Made by a program: the position numbers and the translations under genes
The notes under the pieces: model-generated
What the model saw: the letters and a program-made list of their open reading frames with translations, nothing else
What the model was told of the DNA's origin: nothing
Databases searched by the model: none
Origin: a bacterium
Lineage (GTDB): Bacteria; Bacteroidota; Rhodothermia; Balneolales; M1805
Direction: 5' to 3'
Assembly: GCA_006226965.1 (NCBI GenBank)
Contig: SBGQ01000022.1
Span: forward strand, 1 to 62,780
Length of the DNA stretch: 62,780 nt
Shown here: positions 1 through 8,890 of the stretch, piece after piece
How the letters are laid out: every line of letters begins with the position of its first letter
Numbering within the stretch: the first letter of the stretch is position 1

Positions 1-26
1 GATTCAATTGAATCCCTTTTTTTTCT
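1..26 (+). terminator. Possible terminator, cut by window edge
   Basis: The window opens with the palindrome GATTCAATTGAATC (1-14), then CC and eight or more T. It could be the right part of a hairpin terminator (stem ending GAATCCC, then a T run) for a plus-strand gene left of the window. The left flank is missing, so the full stem cannot be judged. Confidence 0.35.
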
Positions 27-88
27 AAAAATAGTAGTTGTGACTTTTCTAAATCAGCAAATCATAATCGTAATAATTTCAAAACCGT

Positions 89-430
89 TTACCATTCGCA
101 AATAAAACTTACTCCTTTTGCACTAGGAATTACATCAGCCTTAAAAACATCCAGCTTTCCATGTAAGCAATACGTGCTTATTTCGCTTTGTAATTCATGT
201 GCCAGATGTTCGATAAGTTCGAAATGCTTTCGCTCACAGACTTGATTCATGAGTTTACCAATTACCGTGTAATCTAACGCAAACTGAACATCATCTGTTT
301 GCATAGCTTTTTCGGCATTGTATTCCAATTCAAGATTGAATATGAGCTCTTGCTTAATTTGCTTTTCCCACTCGTGAACACCGATTGAAACCGGGATTTT
401 TAAATCATGAATAACAAGTTTTGTTTTCAT
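89..430 (-). CDS. folB: Dihydroneopterin aldolase FolB
   Basis: Converts 7,8-dihydroneopterin to 6-hydroxymethyl-dihydropterin plus glycolaldehyde in cytosolic folate synthesis. The 113-aa product is close to the usual family length of about 120. It shows the family pattern: an N-terminal 'IPVSIGVHEWEKQIKQEL' strand-turn, 'ALDYTVIGKLM' near residue 53, and 'HFELIEHLAHEL' near residue 69 with the conserved Glu of the pterin site. The ATG at 430 directly follows the stop codon of the upstream NYN gene (TAA then ATG), so the two are probably co-transcribed and translationally coupled. Function is confident from the motifs. Confidence 0.9.
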   Translation of the reverse strand: MKTKLVIHDLKIPVSIGVHEWEKQIKQELIFNLELEYNAEKAMQTDDVQFALDYTVIGKLMNQVCERKHFELIEHLAHELQSEISTYCLHGKLDVFKADVIPSAKGVSFICEW

Positions 431-1243
431 TTACGGAGCAGAAACCAATTCAATTTTCTGTGAAATAAGTCCTTTGTCATTTTCCATCAACGAAAATTCG
501 AAAATTAAGTCGCGTGACGGTAAAAATGAACTGTCAAAATGATGCTCAAATTGAGAAATATGGCAAAAAATGGTTTTGTACGGTGAATTCGGATTTCTAG
601 AATCAGTAATCCAGGTATTATCGTTAATCGTATTCATATAACGCATAAAACCATAGCCTTCTCCGTGTGTAAAATCATAACAAACACCACGAACTCGTGA
701 ACCTACTTTGCCCCAATCGCCGCCGCTTTCAATGGGCAATAAACCCGGAATTAAGAAGCCGGACATAAACGTATCTACTTCATGTTTCAATGTTTCAGGC
801 ACATTATCAAAAGCTATTAACTCAACTTTACAGCCATTATCTTGTGCAAGTCGAATAATGGGAATAAAGCCTTCGTCGTTTGTGAGTAAATAAATCTGGT
901 CTAAATTTTTTGATTGTTTGATGATATCGGCAGCCATTTCCAATTCAACGGAAGAGCGACAAATCGCTTCTCCTGTTTCGTGATTTACAATTCGTTTAAC
1001 ACGTCTTTCTATCACTTTAAATTCAAAATCTCTAAGAACATTACAAAAGCGAGCTGTTTTAGCTTCGTAATTTTCATCTTCTTTGGCGTGATGTTCATCA
1101 TACGAAACATAAACATTCATGCGAGCCGGTTCATGATCGGGAAACGTGCAGTATTTTCTTAAAATATCGTATCTGAGTCCGTACCCGCCATTTAAGGTTT
1201 GATTAATTGCATCTACGTAGATACCTATTTTTTTTGATTTCAT
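431..1243 (-). CDS. NYN-domain (LabA-like) protein with C-terminal cold-shock-like domain
   Basis: 270 aa. Residues 5-150 look like a NYN/PIN-fold domain of the LabA/TIGR00288 type: 'IGIYVDAIN' (Asp11), an acidic helix around residues 100-106 (VELEMAAD), and 'LLTNDEGFIPII' (Asp123, Glu124), corresponding to the usual SGDxDF motif. After a linker, residues 183-266 resemble a cold-shock/OB domain, with 'EGYGFM' in the RNP1 position and 'IFCHIS' in the RNP2 position. NYN domains are metal-dependent RNases or RNA-binding folds, so an RNA-processing role is inferred. The substrate is unknown. The first acidic motif is DAIN rather than the usual DGxN. The downstream neighbour folB is abutted with no gap. 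Confidence 0.75.
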   Translation of the reverse strand: MKSKKIGIYVDAINQTLNGGYGLRYDILRKYCTFPDHEPARMNVYVSYDEHHAKEDENYEAKTARFCNVLRDFEFKVIERRVKRIVNHETGEAICRSSVELEMAADIIKQSKNLDQIYLLTNDEGFIPIIRLAQDNGCKVELIAFDNVPETLKHEVDTFMSGFLIPGLLPIESGGDWGKVGSRVRGVCYDFTHGEGYGFMRYMNTINDNTWITDSRNPNSPYKTIFCHISQFEHHFDSSFLPSRDLIFEFSLMENDKGLISQKIELVSAP

Positions 1244-1419
1244 ACTATCTAAGAAGTGATTTACAGGCTAATAATTATCTAAACAACACAGTAAACATTT
1301 GAGAAAGAGAATAAATAATACCTATCGCCTGATTGAGTTACTATTTGCGAAAATGAGTATACAATAGATTTCACGGAATTTCAAACGAGGCAGATTACTT
1401 CACTGATATTATAAACAAA

Positions 1420-1452
1420 CAAAGGGAGTCTCCTTCCGGATGACTCCCCTTC
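1420..1452 (-). terminator. Rho-independent terminator after ftsZ
   Basis: Inverted repeat GGGAGTC (1424-1430) / GACTCCC (1442-1448) with an 11-nt loop. Read on the minus strand it is followed by TTTGTTTGTTT. It lies 37 nt beyond the ftsZ stop and would close the division operon. The remaining 241-nt gap up to the NYN gene start holds nothing else that I can recognise. Confidence 0.8.
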
Positions 1453-1484
1453 TAGCAATCTACATCTGTGAGTATGTAAAATTA

Positions 1485-2834
1485 TTAGTCCATGATTTTG
1501 CGTAAGAACGCAGGCTGATCGCTGTCACCTTTATCAATACGCTCAGGACGATTGTTTAATAAGGTATTACGTTGCGCACCCATTCCGCCTGCTTGTTTCA
1601 TCTGATTAAAACCAAATGCAGGTTTTTCCTGAACAGGTTCTTCCTGTATCGGAGTAGGATCAGCAGCACGACGAGTAAAAGCAGGCGCATCTAACTTTTT
1701 AAGGTTGTTTTCACCTTTGTAATACTCATTCGGACGACGTGGAATTCGGCTTCCCAATTGGTCAACAGTCGGGATTTTCACGTTTGGCATTGCATTACGA
1801 GCAGGTTGAGCCGGAATCTCCGTTTTTTTAGAAGTAACTCGAGTTCCGCCATGTCCGCTTGATAATTCAAAACCTGTAGCAATTACAGTTACGCGAATTT
1901 CATCACCGTAATCATTATCAAGAACAGTACCCATAATGATTTCAGCATCTTCGCCGGCTTCTTGGTTAATAACCGAAGTAGCAAAGTTGATTTCACGTAA
2001 TCCCAAACCTTCAGAACCGGAAATGTTTACAAGTACGTTTCTTGCACCACGGATGCTTACACCATCTAATAATGGAGAAGAGATTGCCGCACGAGCAGCA
2101 ATTTCAGCGCGATCCGGACCTGATGCTTTAGCAGAACCCATAATAGCAGCGCCACCGTCTAACATGGTTGTCTTAACGTCAGCGAAGTCAAGGTTAATCA
2201 CGCCCGGCATCAAAATAAGATCTGAGATACCACGTGTTGCACCGTAGAGAACTTCGTTTGCCATTTCGAATGCTTCAACCAAGGTGGTGTCTTCATCAGA
2301 AACGTCCATTAAGCGCTCGTTTGGAATTACAATAACGGTATCACAATTTTTCTTGAGTTCAACAATACCATCGGTAGCATATTTACTGCGTACTCGACCT
2401 TCGCAAATGAAAGGAGTAGTAACAATACCAACGGTTAAAATTCCTTTGCGTTTTGCAATACCTGCAACTATTGGTGCGCCACCGGTTCCTGTACCACCGC
2501 CCATTCCGGCAGTAATAAACACCATGTCGGCACCATCAATTGCTTCTTCAATTTCATGGCGATTTTCTTCAACAGCTTCGCGTCCGATTTCAGGGCGAGC
2601 ACCGGCTCCTAAACCCGATGTAAGCGATTTACCAACCTGAATACAGGTATCAGCGCTGTTAAGTTTTAATGCCTGAGCATCGGTGTTAAGCGCGATATAC
2701 TCAACATTGTTCAAGCCTTTTAATATCATGTTATTGATGGCGTTACCACCGCCACCGCCAACACCGATTACTTTAATTTTTGCGTTTTGTGTGCTTTGGT
2801 CATCAAAGCTGAAACGAGATAGACGATTCTGCAT
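1485..2834 (-). CDS. ftsZ: Cell division GTPase FtsZ
   Basis: Tubulin-like GTPase that forms the Z ring on the inner face of the membrane. 449 aa. The nucleotide-binding glycine loop 'GVGGGGGNAINNM' is near residues 24-36 and the tubulin signature 'GMGGGTGTGG' at 110-119. The T7 synergy loop appears as 'INLDFAD'. After a variable Pro/Arg-rich linker the protein ends in 'DQPAFLRKIMD', which matches the conserved C-terminal peptide that binds FtsA in other bacteria. It is the last gene of the dcw cluster, 33 nt after ftsA, and is followed by a terminator. The length is slightly above the usual 380-400 because of the linker. Confidence 0.98.
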   Translation of the reverse strand: MQNRLSRFSFDDQSTQNAKIKVIGVGGGGGNAINNMILKGLNNVEYIALNTDAQALKLNSADTCIQVGKSLTSGLGAGARPEIGREAVEENRHEIEEAIDGADMVFITAGMGGGTGTGGAPIVAGIAKRKGILTVGIVTTPFICEGRVRSKYATDGIVELKKNCDTVIVIPNERLMDVSDEDTTLVEAFEMANEVLYGATRGISDLILMPGVINLDFADVKTTMLDGGAAIMGSAKASGPDRAEIAARAAISSPLLDGVSIRGARNVLVNISGSEGLGLREINFATSVINQEAGEDAEIIMGTVLDNDYGDEIRVTVIATGFELSSGHGGTRVTSKKTEIPAQPARNAMPNVKIPTVDQLGSRIPRRPNEYYKGENNLKKLDAPAFTRRAADPTPIQEEPVQEKPAFGFNQMKQAGGMGAQRNTLLNNRPERIDKGDSDQPAFLRKIMD

Positions 2835-2867
2835 AATGGACTCCTTGTTCTTTTCGATTGCTATGTT

Positions 2868-4130
2868 TTATAATTCGTTAAACCAGTTCTTCATTTTATT
2901 TTTCAAATTATTCAGCACGTTTTCCACGTTTGTTCCGGTTGTAGATGAGGGAATCATCGGTTCGGTTGTTGGATTTGATGCTGATTTTGAACGTAATGCG
3001 TGAAGAACCATACCTACACCGGTTGCATAAATCGGGTTGTTCACTTCATTTACGAGGCCGCCTGTGAGTCCTCTTGGGATTCCCACTTTTGCGTCCATTC
3101 CTAACACATCGTTTGCAAGCGGACAAATTCCACGAACTAATGAACCGCCTCCGGTAAATACAACCCCGGCACTTAATTCATTAGCATATCCGCTACGTTT
3201 AATTTCTATGGCTACGATTTCCAAAATTTCTTCCATACGCGCCTGAATAATCTGAGCTAAAATGCTGCTCTTGATTTCTTTAGGCGGGCGTCCGGCAATA
3301 CCCGGAACAGGAATAATTTCTTCTTCTTCAATCATATTAGCATAAGCTACTCCATGCTCATGCTTCAATTTAATTGCCTGATCTTCTAATACACTCAAAC
3401 CGATACGAATATCATCGGTTACTTTACTGCCTGCAATGGCAACAACCGCAGTGTGACGAATTACGTTATCCTGGAAAATGGCAATGTCCGTTGTACCGCC
3501 ACCGATATCAACTAAAACAACGCCAGCTTCTTTTTCTTCATCATCCAAAACAGCGTACGAAGAGCCTAAGGGTTCAAGAATAACATCTGCCACCTGATAA
3601 CCGGCACGTTCAACGCATCGGTAAATATTCTTAGCTGCTGAAACTAAACCGGTGATAATGTGAACTTCTGCTTCCATACGCATACCGCTCATACCTACCG
3701 GATCAGTGATTCCGTCCTGACCATCAACGATAAATTCCTGAGGAATTACGTGAATAATCTGCTGGTCGGTAGGCAACATGATGCGTTGGCAATCTTCCAA
3801 CAGACGCTCAACATCACGAATGGTAATTTCGTTGTCTTTATTATTTATGGTGATTACCCCTTTGCTTCTCATGCTTCGGATGTGATCACCCGCAATGCCT
3901 ACGTTTACAGCCTGAACCTTTATTCCAGATGCTAACTCAGCTTGTTCAACTGCTTTGCGAATTGCGTTAACTGTTTTTTCAATATTTACTACGACGCCTC
4001 TGTTAAGGCCATCGCTAGGTGCTTTTCCAACGCCAAGGATATTAATTTTTCCTGCTTCATCGATGGATGCAACAATGGCACACACTTTTGTGGTACCAAT
4101 ATCTAAACCTACTACTATACGTTCTGCCAT
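2868..4130 (-). CDS. ftsA: Cell division protein FtsA
   Basis: Actin-like ATPase that tethers FtsZ to the membrane. 420 aa. The first phosphate motif 'VVGLDIGTTKVCAIVA' is at residues 6-21 and the second 'VVLVDIGGGTTDIAIF' around residue 205. The adenosine motif 'GVVFTGGGSLVRG' is in the last third. The C-terminal 'NLKNKMKNWFNEL' is amphipathic and fits the membrane-targeting helix. The ATG at 4130 lacks an obvious Shine-Dalgarno. Upstream lies a 34-codon ORF that ends 4 nt before it. Confidence 0.97.
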   Translation of the reverse strand: MAERIVVGLDIGTTKVCAIVASIDEAGKINILGVGKAPSDGLNRGVVVNIEKTVNAIRKAVEQAELASGIKVQAVNVGIAGDHIRSMRSKGVITINNKDNEITIRDVERLLEDCQRIMLPTDQQIIHVIPQEFIVDGQDGITDPVGMSGMRMEAEVHIITGLVSAAKNIYRCVERAGYQVADVILEPLGSSYAVLDDEEKEAGVVLVDIGGGTTDIAIFQDNVIRHTAVVAIAGSKVTDDIRIGLSVLEDQAIKLKHEHGVAYANMIEEEEIIPVPGIAGRPPKEIKSSILAQIIQARMEEILEIVAIEIKRSGYANELSAGVVFTGGGSLVRGICPLANDVLGMDAKVGIPRGLTGGLVNEVNNPIYATGVGMVLHALRSKSASNPTTEPMIPSSTTGTNVENVLNNLKNKMKNWFNEL

Positions 4131-4134
4131 ACGT

Positions 4135-4239
4135 TTACGATTGTTTGATTGCTAGTTTTATAAAAACTCTGATTGATTGATTGCTTTGCTCCAATCCGGA
4201 TTCCATTTGTTTGGCGCTATTCAGTAACGTTGATTTCAT
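4135..4239 (-). CDS. Candidate 34-aa small ORF between ftsQ and ftsA
   Basis: The minus strand has an ATG at 4239 overlapping the ftsQ stop (ATGA) and an open frame of 34 codons ending in TAA at 4135, four bases before ftsA. It fills the ftsQ-ftsA gap completely. The predicted peptide starts MKSTLLNSAKQMESGLEQSN and ends IKLAIKQS. It is basic and Ser/Gln-rich and has no recognisable domain. It may be a true micro-gene, a translational coupler that carries ribosomes from ftsQ to ftsA, or chance. The local TGATTGATTGATTG repeat near 4171 lies inside it. Confidence 0.35.
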   Translation of the reverse strand: MKSTLLNSAKQMESGLEQSNQSIRVFIKLAIKQS

Positions 4240-5162
4240 CGTGTAATCACCTGTCCTTTATAGCGTAAGTCAACTTCTGCCAGATTATCTATCCCAACTT
4301 TTGGTACAATTTGAGCATAAAATGCTTCCCAACTTTCTAAGGTTTCTGCCGGGTCTTCTGTGCCAAAAATGAGTTTAACGCCATTTTCTGTACTCATGGC
4401 TACCACTCCGTCTTTATCGCTCCATGCTACTTCACTCACTGTTGCATTCCCAACAGGATGATTTTGCAAAGCGCTTAAAAAGCGTGCGGTTTGTTTAAAT
4501 GCTTTTGTTTTGAGCGTGTCGTTCACTCGATTTACCGGAAATCCATATAACAGCGGTACATGCGGTGTTTTATCATGCAATTGAGGCATTACCAAACCAT
4601 CTTCATCAACCAAAGCTTTTGCAGTACCTTGCAATAACAAAGCAATCGGCTTGCGTTCTTCAATGGTAATTTTTAACTGAGACGGCGGAATGATGGCAAT
4701 ATCTGCACGCTTGATAAACGGAAGTTGTTCAATTCGATTGATAACGGCGTATAAATCGACACTATCCGGTGAAACATCGCTTGGAATGCTGGCTTTTTTG
4801 AGGATGTCCTCGTTGCTGGTATAATAATTTCCTTCAACCAAAATTCGGCTTGTATTAGAACTTTTGAAACGTGCATACCCAATTGAAAATCCGATTATCA
4901 ACACCAAAACGCCGATTAGGGTATATAAACCTCTGCGCTTTCTTTTCGGTTGTTTTTCTGATTTCTCTTCTTCGTTTTTAGGCAATTTTTTAGCGTAAAC
5001 CAGCGATTCTGCGGGCTCGGTAACATGGATTTCGCTCGTACTTTTATCAGACACAGTGTCTCCTTCATCACTTAAAGGAGAATCGGGTTCTGCTGCACGT
5101 TTTAAGTATTCGTCGAGCAAATCTTTGTTAATCGGGTCGTTATTTTCGAACGGTTCCTGCAC
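4236..5162 (-). CDS. ftsQ: Cell division protein FtsQ
   Basis: Bitopic divisome protein. 308 aa. There is an acidic, Ser-rich cytoplasmic N-terminus (1-70), a basic patch KRKRRG, then one membrane segment around residues 77-97 (LYTLIGVLVLIIGFSIGYA). A periplasmic POTRA-like region follows, beginning 'RILVEGNYYTSNEDILKKASI', then the FtsQ domain with 'LPFIKRADIAIIPPSQLKITIEER' style strands. It starts 2 nt after murC and its stop overlaps the candidate small ORF. Sequence conservation in this family is low, so identity rests on architecture plus position. Confidence 0.9.
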   Translation of the reverse strand: MQEPFENNDPINKDLLDEYLKRAAEPDSPLSDEGDTVSDKSTSEIHVTEPAESLVYAKKLPKNEEEKSEKQPKRKRRGLYTLIGVLVLIIGFSIGYARFKSSNTSRILVEGNYYTSNEDILKKASIPSDVSPDSVDLYAVINRIEQLPFIKRADIAIIPPSQLKITIEERKPIALLLQGTAKALVDEDGLVMPQLHDKTPHVPLLYGFPVNRVNDTLKTKAFKQTARFLSALQNHPVGNATVSEVAWSDKDGVVAMSTENGVKLIFGTEDPAETLESWEAFYAQIVPKVGIDNLAEVDLRYKGQVITR

Positions 5163-5164
5163 GT

Positions 5165-6592
5165 TTATTTTGCCGGTTTAAAAGTTCCTTGATTCAATGA
5201 ATCGGCGAACATTTCGCCGTATTTGTAAATATCACCTGCACCCATAGTTATTACGATATCATCCTGCTTCACAATTTCTTTCAGTTTTGCAGGTAATTCA
5301 CGTTTATCAACTACATAGTGCACATTACGGTGACCGTAATTTCTTGCGGTGTCGGCAATTAAAGCGCCTGTTACACCTTCAATCGGTTTTTCGCGGCTCG
5401 GATAGATATCTGTAACTACCAATACTTCCGCATCAAAAAAGCTTAAACCGAATTCTTCGTATAAATCCTGAGTGCGGGAATACAAGTGAGGCTGGAATAC
5501 GGCAATTACTCTGCGGTCTTTCCAACCATCTCTGGCTGCTTTTAATGTTGCTTGTACTTCTGTTGGGTGATGCGCGTAATCATCAACAACCATCACATTA
5601 TTTTTCTCAGCTTTAATTTGGAAGCGACGGAATACTCCGCTGAATTTTGCCAAACCTTCTTTGATTTGCTCAAAACTCATTTTTAGTTCCAAGCCAATTG
5701 CAATTGATGCCAAGGCGTTTTTAACGTTGTGGATTCCCGGAGCCTGAACGGTAACTTCACCCAGTACTTTATCCATAAAAACAACTGTAAAAGTTGTAGA
5801 CATGGCTGAATTTTTCACTTCAATTGCGCGAAGTTGAGCTTGTGGTGTTAAACCGTAACTCACAATTCGTTTTTTAATTTGCGGGATGATGGAACGAACC
5901 ATCGGATCATCCAAACACATAATTACAGCACCATAAAACGGCACTTTATTCGCGAATTCGATAAACGCACCTTTGATATCATCTAAATCTTCATAAATAT
6001 CTAAGTGATCGGTATCGATGTTTGTAATTACTGCGAGTGTCGGGTTAAGCTTTAAAAATGTTCTGTCATATTCATCGGCTTCAACTATCATGATGTCGCC
6101 TTCACCCACAACCGCGTTGGTTTTATCGAAACTGTGTACACGTCCTCCAACCATGATTGTCGGGTCGAATTGGCCGGACTGAACAACTAAACCGGTCATG
6201 GTTGTAGTAGTCGTTTTTCCGTGTGTACCTGCAATCCCGATTCCGAATTTCATACGCATGAGTTCAGCTAACATTTCGGAACGTTTGATTACCGGAATTT
6301 TTCTGCGAAGTGCTTCTCTGGTTTCAACGTTTTCTACTGCTGTTACAGCGCTTGTGTAAACAACTACATCTACATCTTGCACGTTTTCAGCAACGTGACC
6401 TAAATAAATGGTAGCACCTAATTTTTTGAGGCGATCTGTATTTTCACTTAAGGCTGAATCAGACCCGGAAATTTCATAACCACGCTTAAGCAGAATTTCA
6501 GCCATCCCACTCATACCAATACCGCCAATTCCAACGAAATGCAGTTTGCGTGTTTTTCCAAATACCGGTTGTGTCTGAATGCGTTTACTCAT
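5165..6592 (-). CDS. murC: UDP-N-acetylmuramate--L-alanine ligase MurC
   Basis: Adds L-Ala to UDP-MurNAc with ATP, the first peptide step of murein synthesis. 475 aa. The N-terminal Rossmann motif 'HFVGIGGIGMSGMAEIL' (about residues 19-35) is typical of MurC. The ATP loop is 'GIAGTHGKTTTTTM' (about 117-130), followed by the Mur ligase central and C-terminal domains ('VVDDYAHHPTEV' near 355). Two bases separate it from murG upstream and from ftsQ downstream. Confidence 0.97.
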   Translation of the reverse strand: MSKRIQTQPVFGKTRKLHFVGIGGIGMSGMAEILLKRGYEISGSDSALSENTDRLKKLGATIYLGHVAENVQDVDVVVYTSAVTAVENVETREALRRKIPVIKRSEMLAELMRMKFGIGIAGTHGKTTTTTMTGLVVQSGQFDPTIMVGGRVHSFDKTNAVVGEGDIMIVEADEYDRTFLKLNPTLAVITNIDTDHLDIYEDLDDIKGAFIEFANKVPFYGAVIMCLDDPMVRSIIPQIKKRIVSYGLTPQAQLRAIEVKNSAMSTTFTVVFMDKVLGEVTVQAPGIHNVKNALASIAIGLELKMSFEQIKEGLAKFSGVFRRFQIKAEKNNVMVVDDYAHHPTEVQATLKAARDGWKDRRVIAVFQPHLYSRTQDLYEEFGLSFFDAEVLVVTDIYPSREKPIEGVTGALIADTARNYGHRNVHYVVDKRELPAKLKEIVKQDDIVITMGAGDIYKYGEMFADSLNQGTFKPAK

Positions 6593-6594
6593 AA

Positions 6595-7710
6595 TTAATT
6601 TCTCTTCAATTCTATAATTCGAAGTACTTCTTTTGCAATTTCTTTGGCAGCATCAGGTTTTGCAAGTGAATGTGCCAACGCGGACATTCTGTCCAATTGC
6701 TCTTGGTCACTTATCAATTCTCTGATGGTCGGAACTAATTGTCTGTTTAATAAATCATCTTTTAGCATTATTGCAGCGCCATTTTCAACCATTGCCATAG
6801 CGTTGTAGGTTTGATGATCGCCTGCAACATGCGGTGATGGAACCAAGATGGACGGCTTTCCTGTCACCAATAATTCAGCGCATGAACTAGCTCCGGCTCT
6901 GCTCATCACTAAATCGGCTACGTGATACGCATGCGGCATATTATCCAAGAAACTCATTAATCGGAGATTCGGATAATTCTGAATTGGAATCTCTTTGCTG
7001 AGTGAATCATAGTAGCGAGTTCCGCATTGCCAGATAATTTGCAAACCTAATTCATTGTGTAATTCATCTAAATGATTTGCGACCGATTCATTAATTGCTT
7101 TTGCACCTAAACTTCCGCCCAAAACGAGTATGGTAGGTTTATTCGGGCTAAAGCCGAAAGAAGCAAATGCTTCCGTTCCAACTTGTTGAATCAATGATTT
7201 TCGAGTTGGATTGCCTAACAACCTTGTTTTCTCACTTGGGAAAAACTCATCAGCTTGTTCAAATGCTGTAAAAATTAAACTGGCTTTATTAGCTAATAAA
7301 CGATTCGTTACACCCGGAAAACTGTTTTGTTCTTGCAAGACAACAGGAATTCCCATTTTTGCGGCAACATAACCCACAGGGCCTGATACATATCCACCAC
7401 AAGCTACAACCATATCCGGTTTTAGCTTTTTCAGAATATCTCTGGTTTGAAGTAAACTGCGAATCAATTTAAACGGAAACATCAAATTCTTGAGTGTGAT
7501 ATTTCGATGAAATCCGCTAATCCAAATATGATGAATCGGATATCCGGCTTTAGGAACCGCTATCCACTCCATTTTATCTTTGGTTCCTATAAACTGTAAA
7601 TCAACAGACTTACCTGAATCGCGCAGAGCATCGGCAATAGCGATCGCAGGAAACACGTGTCCGCCAGTTCCGCCTGCAGCAAGTACTATTTTATTCACTT
7701 CACCGCTCAT
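6595..7710 (-). CDS. murG: Lipid II synthase MurG (GlcNAc transferase)
   Basis: Transfers GlcNAc to lipid I on the inner membrane face. 371 aa. The N-terminal acceptor-domain loop 'LAAGGTGGHVFPAIAIADAL' is at residues 10-29. 'VVLQEQNSFPGVTNR' matches the conserved E-Q-N region. The C-terminal donor domain has 'LVLGGSLGAKAINE' and 'VMSRAGASSCAELLVTGKPSILVPSPHVAGDHQTYNA', the UDP-GlcNAc-binding signature. Its ATG overlaps the ftsW stop by 4 nt (ATGA). Confidence 0.97.
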   Translation of the reverse strand: MSGEVNKIVLAAGGTGGHVFPAIAIADALRDSGKSVDLQFIGTKDKMEWIAVPKAGYPIHHIWISGFHRNITLKNLMFPFKLIRSLLQTRDILKKLKPDMVVACGGYVSGPVGYVAAKMGIPVVLQEQNSFPGVTNRLLANKASLIFTAFEQADEFFPSEKTRLLGNPTRKSLIQQVGTEAFASFGFSPNKPTILVLGGSLGAKAINESVANHLDELHNELGLQIIWQCGTRYYDSLSKEIPIQNYPNLRLMSFLDNMPHAYHVADLVMSRAGASSCAELLVTGKPSILVPSPHVAGDHQTYNAMAMVENGAAIMLKDDLLNRQLVPTIRELISDQEQLDRMSALAHSLAKPDAAKEIAKEVLRIIELKRN

Positions 7711-8882
7711 GCTCTGTTCAATTTCTTTTTTGATACGTTTAAAACCACGCCCACCATTAATCCGGCAAACAACATGTTTGTACCGCCATAACTCACAAAA
7801 GGCATGGGCAATCCGGTTACAGGCAACAATCCTGATGCTACACCAGCGTTGATAAATCCGAACAAGGAAACTGTTAATGTAAATGCTGAAGCAAGCATTA
7901 ATCCCTGTTGGTCAATGGCTCTCCGTGCTACAACACCAATTCCGCGAATGAGGAACAGCGAGAATAAAATCATTAGAAAAACACCGCCTGCAAGACCGTA
8001 TTCTTCTCCGATAATGGCAAAAATAAAATCGTTGTAAGGTGCAGGTAAGAAATCTCGTTGTGAACTTTTCCCGATTCCGACACCAAATAATTCACCGCGT
8101 GCAAAAGCAATATGAGCTTGTTGTGACTGGTATCCTTCATCTAATGCAAAACTATCACTCTTAATATGAATTACCTGTTCAATGTAGTTATCGATACGTT
8201 TTTGACGTTCCGGATTTTGTCCGATTAACAGCAATCCACCCAAAATCCCAAGTCCAACTAAACCACCAATGTGAAGTATTTTCACTCTGCCGATGAACAA
8301 AATCAACATAGTAATAACGAACAATAATCCCGCTGAGCTAAAATCTTCCACACCGATTAATGCACAAGTGATAAAAATCCAAACCATAATCGGCAAGAAT
8401 GCTCGCTGAAAATCATGAATGTATTCCTGCTTTTTTACGACTAATGTTGTTACTTGCAGTACCAAAGCAACTGTTGCCAAAGATGAAGGTTGGAATGAAA
8501 AACCGCCGAGACTAATCCATCTTTTAGCTCCAAATGATGCTGTTCCAAATAGAATTACGAACAGTAACAAAGCCCATGAAACGAGCAAGGCAATTTTCGA
8601 AAATTTCAACAACAGGTGATAATCGATTTTAGAGAATAGAATCATTACCATAAATGCGATTCCCATTTTCACCATGTGGCCAAGCAATAAACTTCCGGCA
8701 CTGGAACCTTTGGTTTCAGCGAAGTAAGCTATGGATGAGTACACAGCCATTAATCCGACCATCATCAGCATAATAACTATGGCAAGAAGAAAACGGTCAG
8801 AACCTTTGCGTCCTGCATCTAATTCTTCTGCATCAGTTGCGATGAATCCCGGTTTGGTGCTATGTGGTGAAAAAACCTGCAT
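7707..8882 (-). CDS. ftsW: SEDS peptidoglycan glycosyltransferase FtsW
   Basis: Polytopic SEDS-family enzyme that polymerises lipid II at the septum together with FtsI. 391 aa with about ten hydrophobic segments starting near residue 32. The conserved SEDS features include 'AKRWISLGGFSFQPSSLATVALVL' (near 118-142) and the C-terminal 'LPVTGLPMPFVSYGGTNMLFAGLMVGVVLNVS'. The second fits the strongly conserved G-x-P-x-P-F-x-S-Y-G-G motif. It lies 8 nt after murD and overlaps murG. Confidence 0.96.
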   Translation of the reverse strand: MQVFSPHSTKPGFIATDAEELDAGRKGSDRFLLAIVIMLMMVGLMAVYSSIAYFAETKGSSAGSLLLGHMVKMGIAFMVMILFSKIDYHLLLKFSKIALLVSWALLLFVILFGTASFGAKRWISLGGFSFQPSSLATVALVLQVTTLVVKKQEYIHDFQRAFLPIMVWIFITCALIGVEDFSSAGLLFVITMLILFIGRVKILHIGGLVGLGILGGLLLIGQNPERQKRIDNYIEQVIHIKSDSFALDEGYQSQQAHIAFARGELFGVGIGKSSQRDFLPAPYNDFIFAIIGEEYGLAGGVFLMILFSLFLIRGIGVVARRAIDQQGLMLASAFTLTVSLFGFINAGVASGLLPVTGLPMPFVSYGGTNMLFAGLMVGVVLNVSKKKLNRA

Positions 8883-8890
8883 TCTACTGT

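Noticed and set aside
3374-3583. Plus-strand frames inside ftsA, ftsZ and other dcw genes
   Set aside because: They are antisense shadows of strongly conserved genes and show no domain features.
4168-4184. TGATTGATTGATTG as a functional repeat
   Set aside because: Only about three tetramer units within the candidate small ORF; too short to treat as an element.
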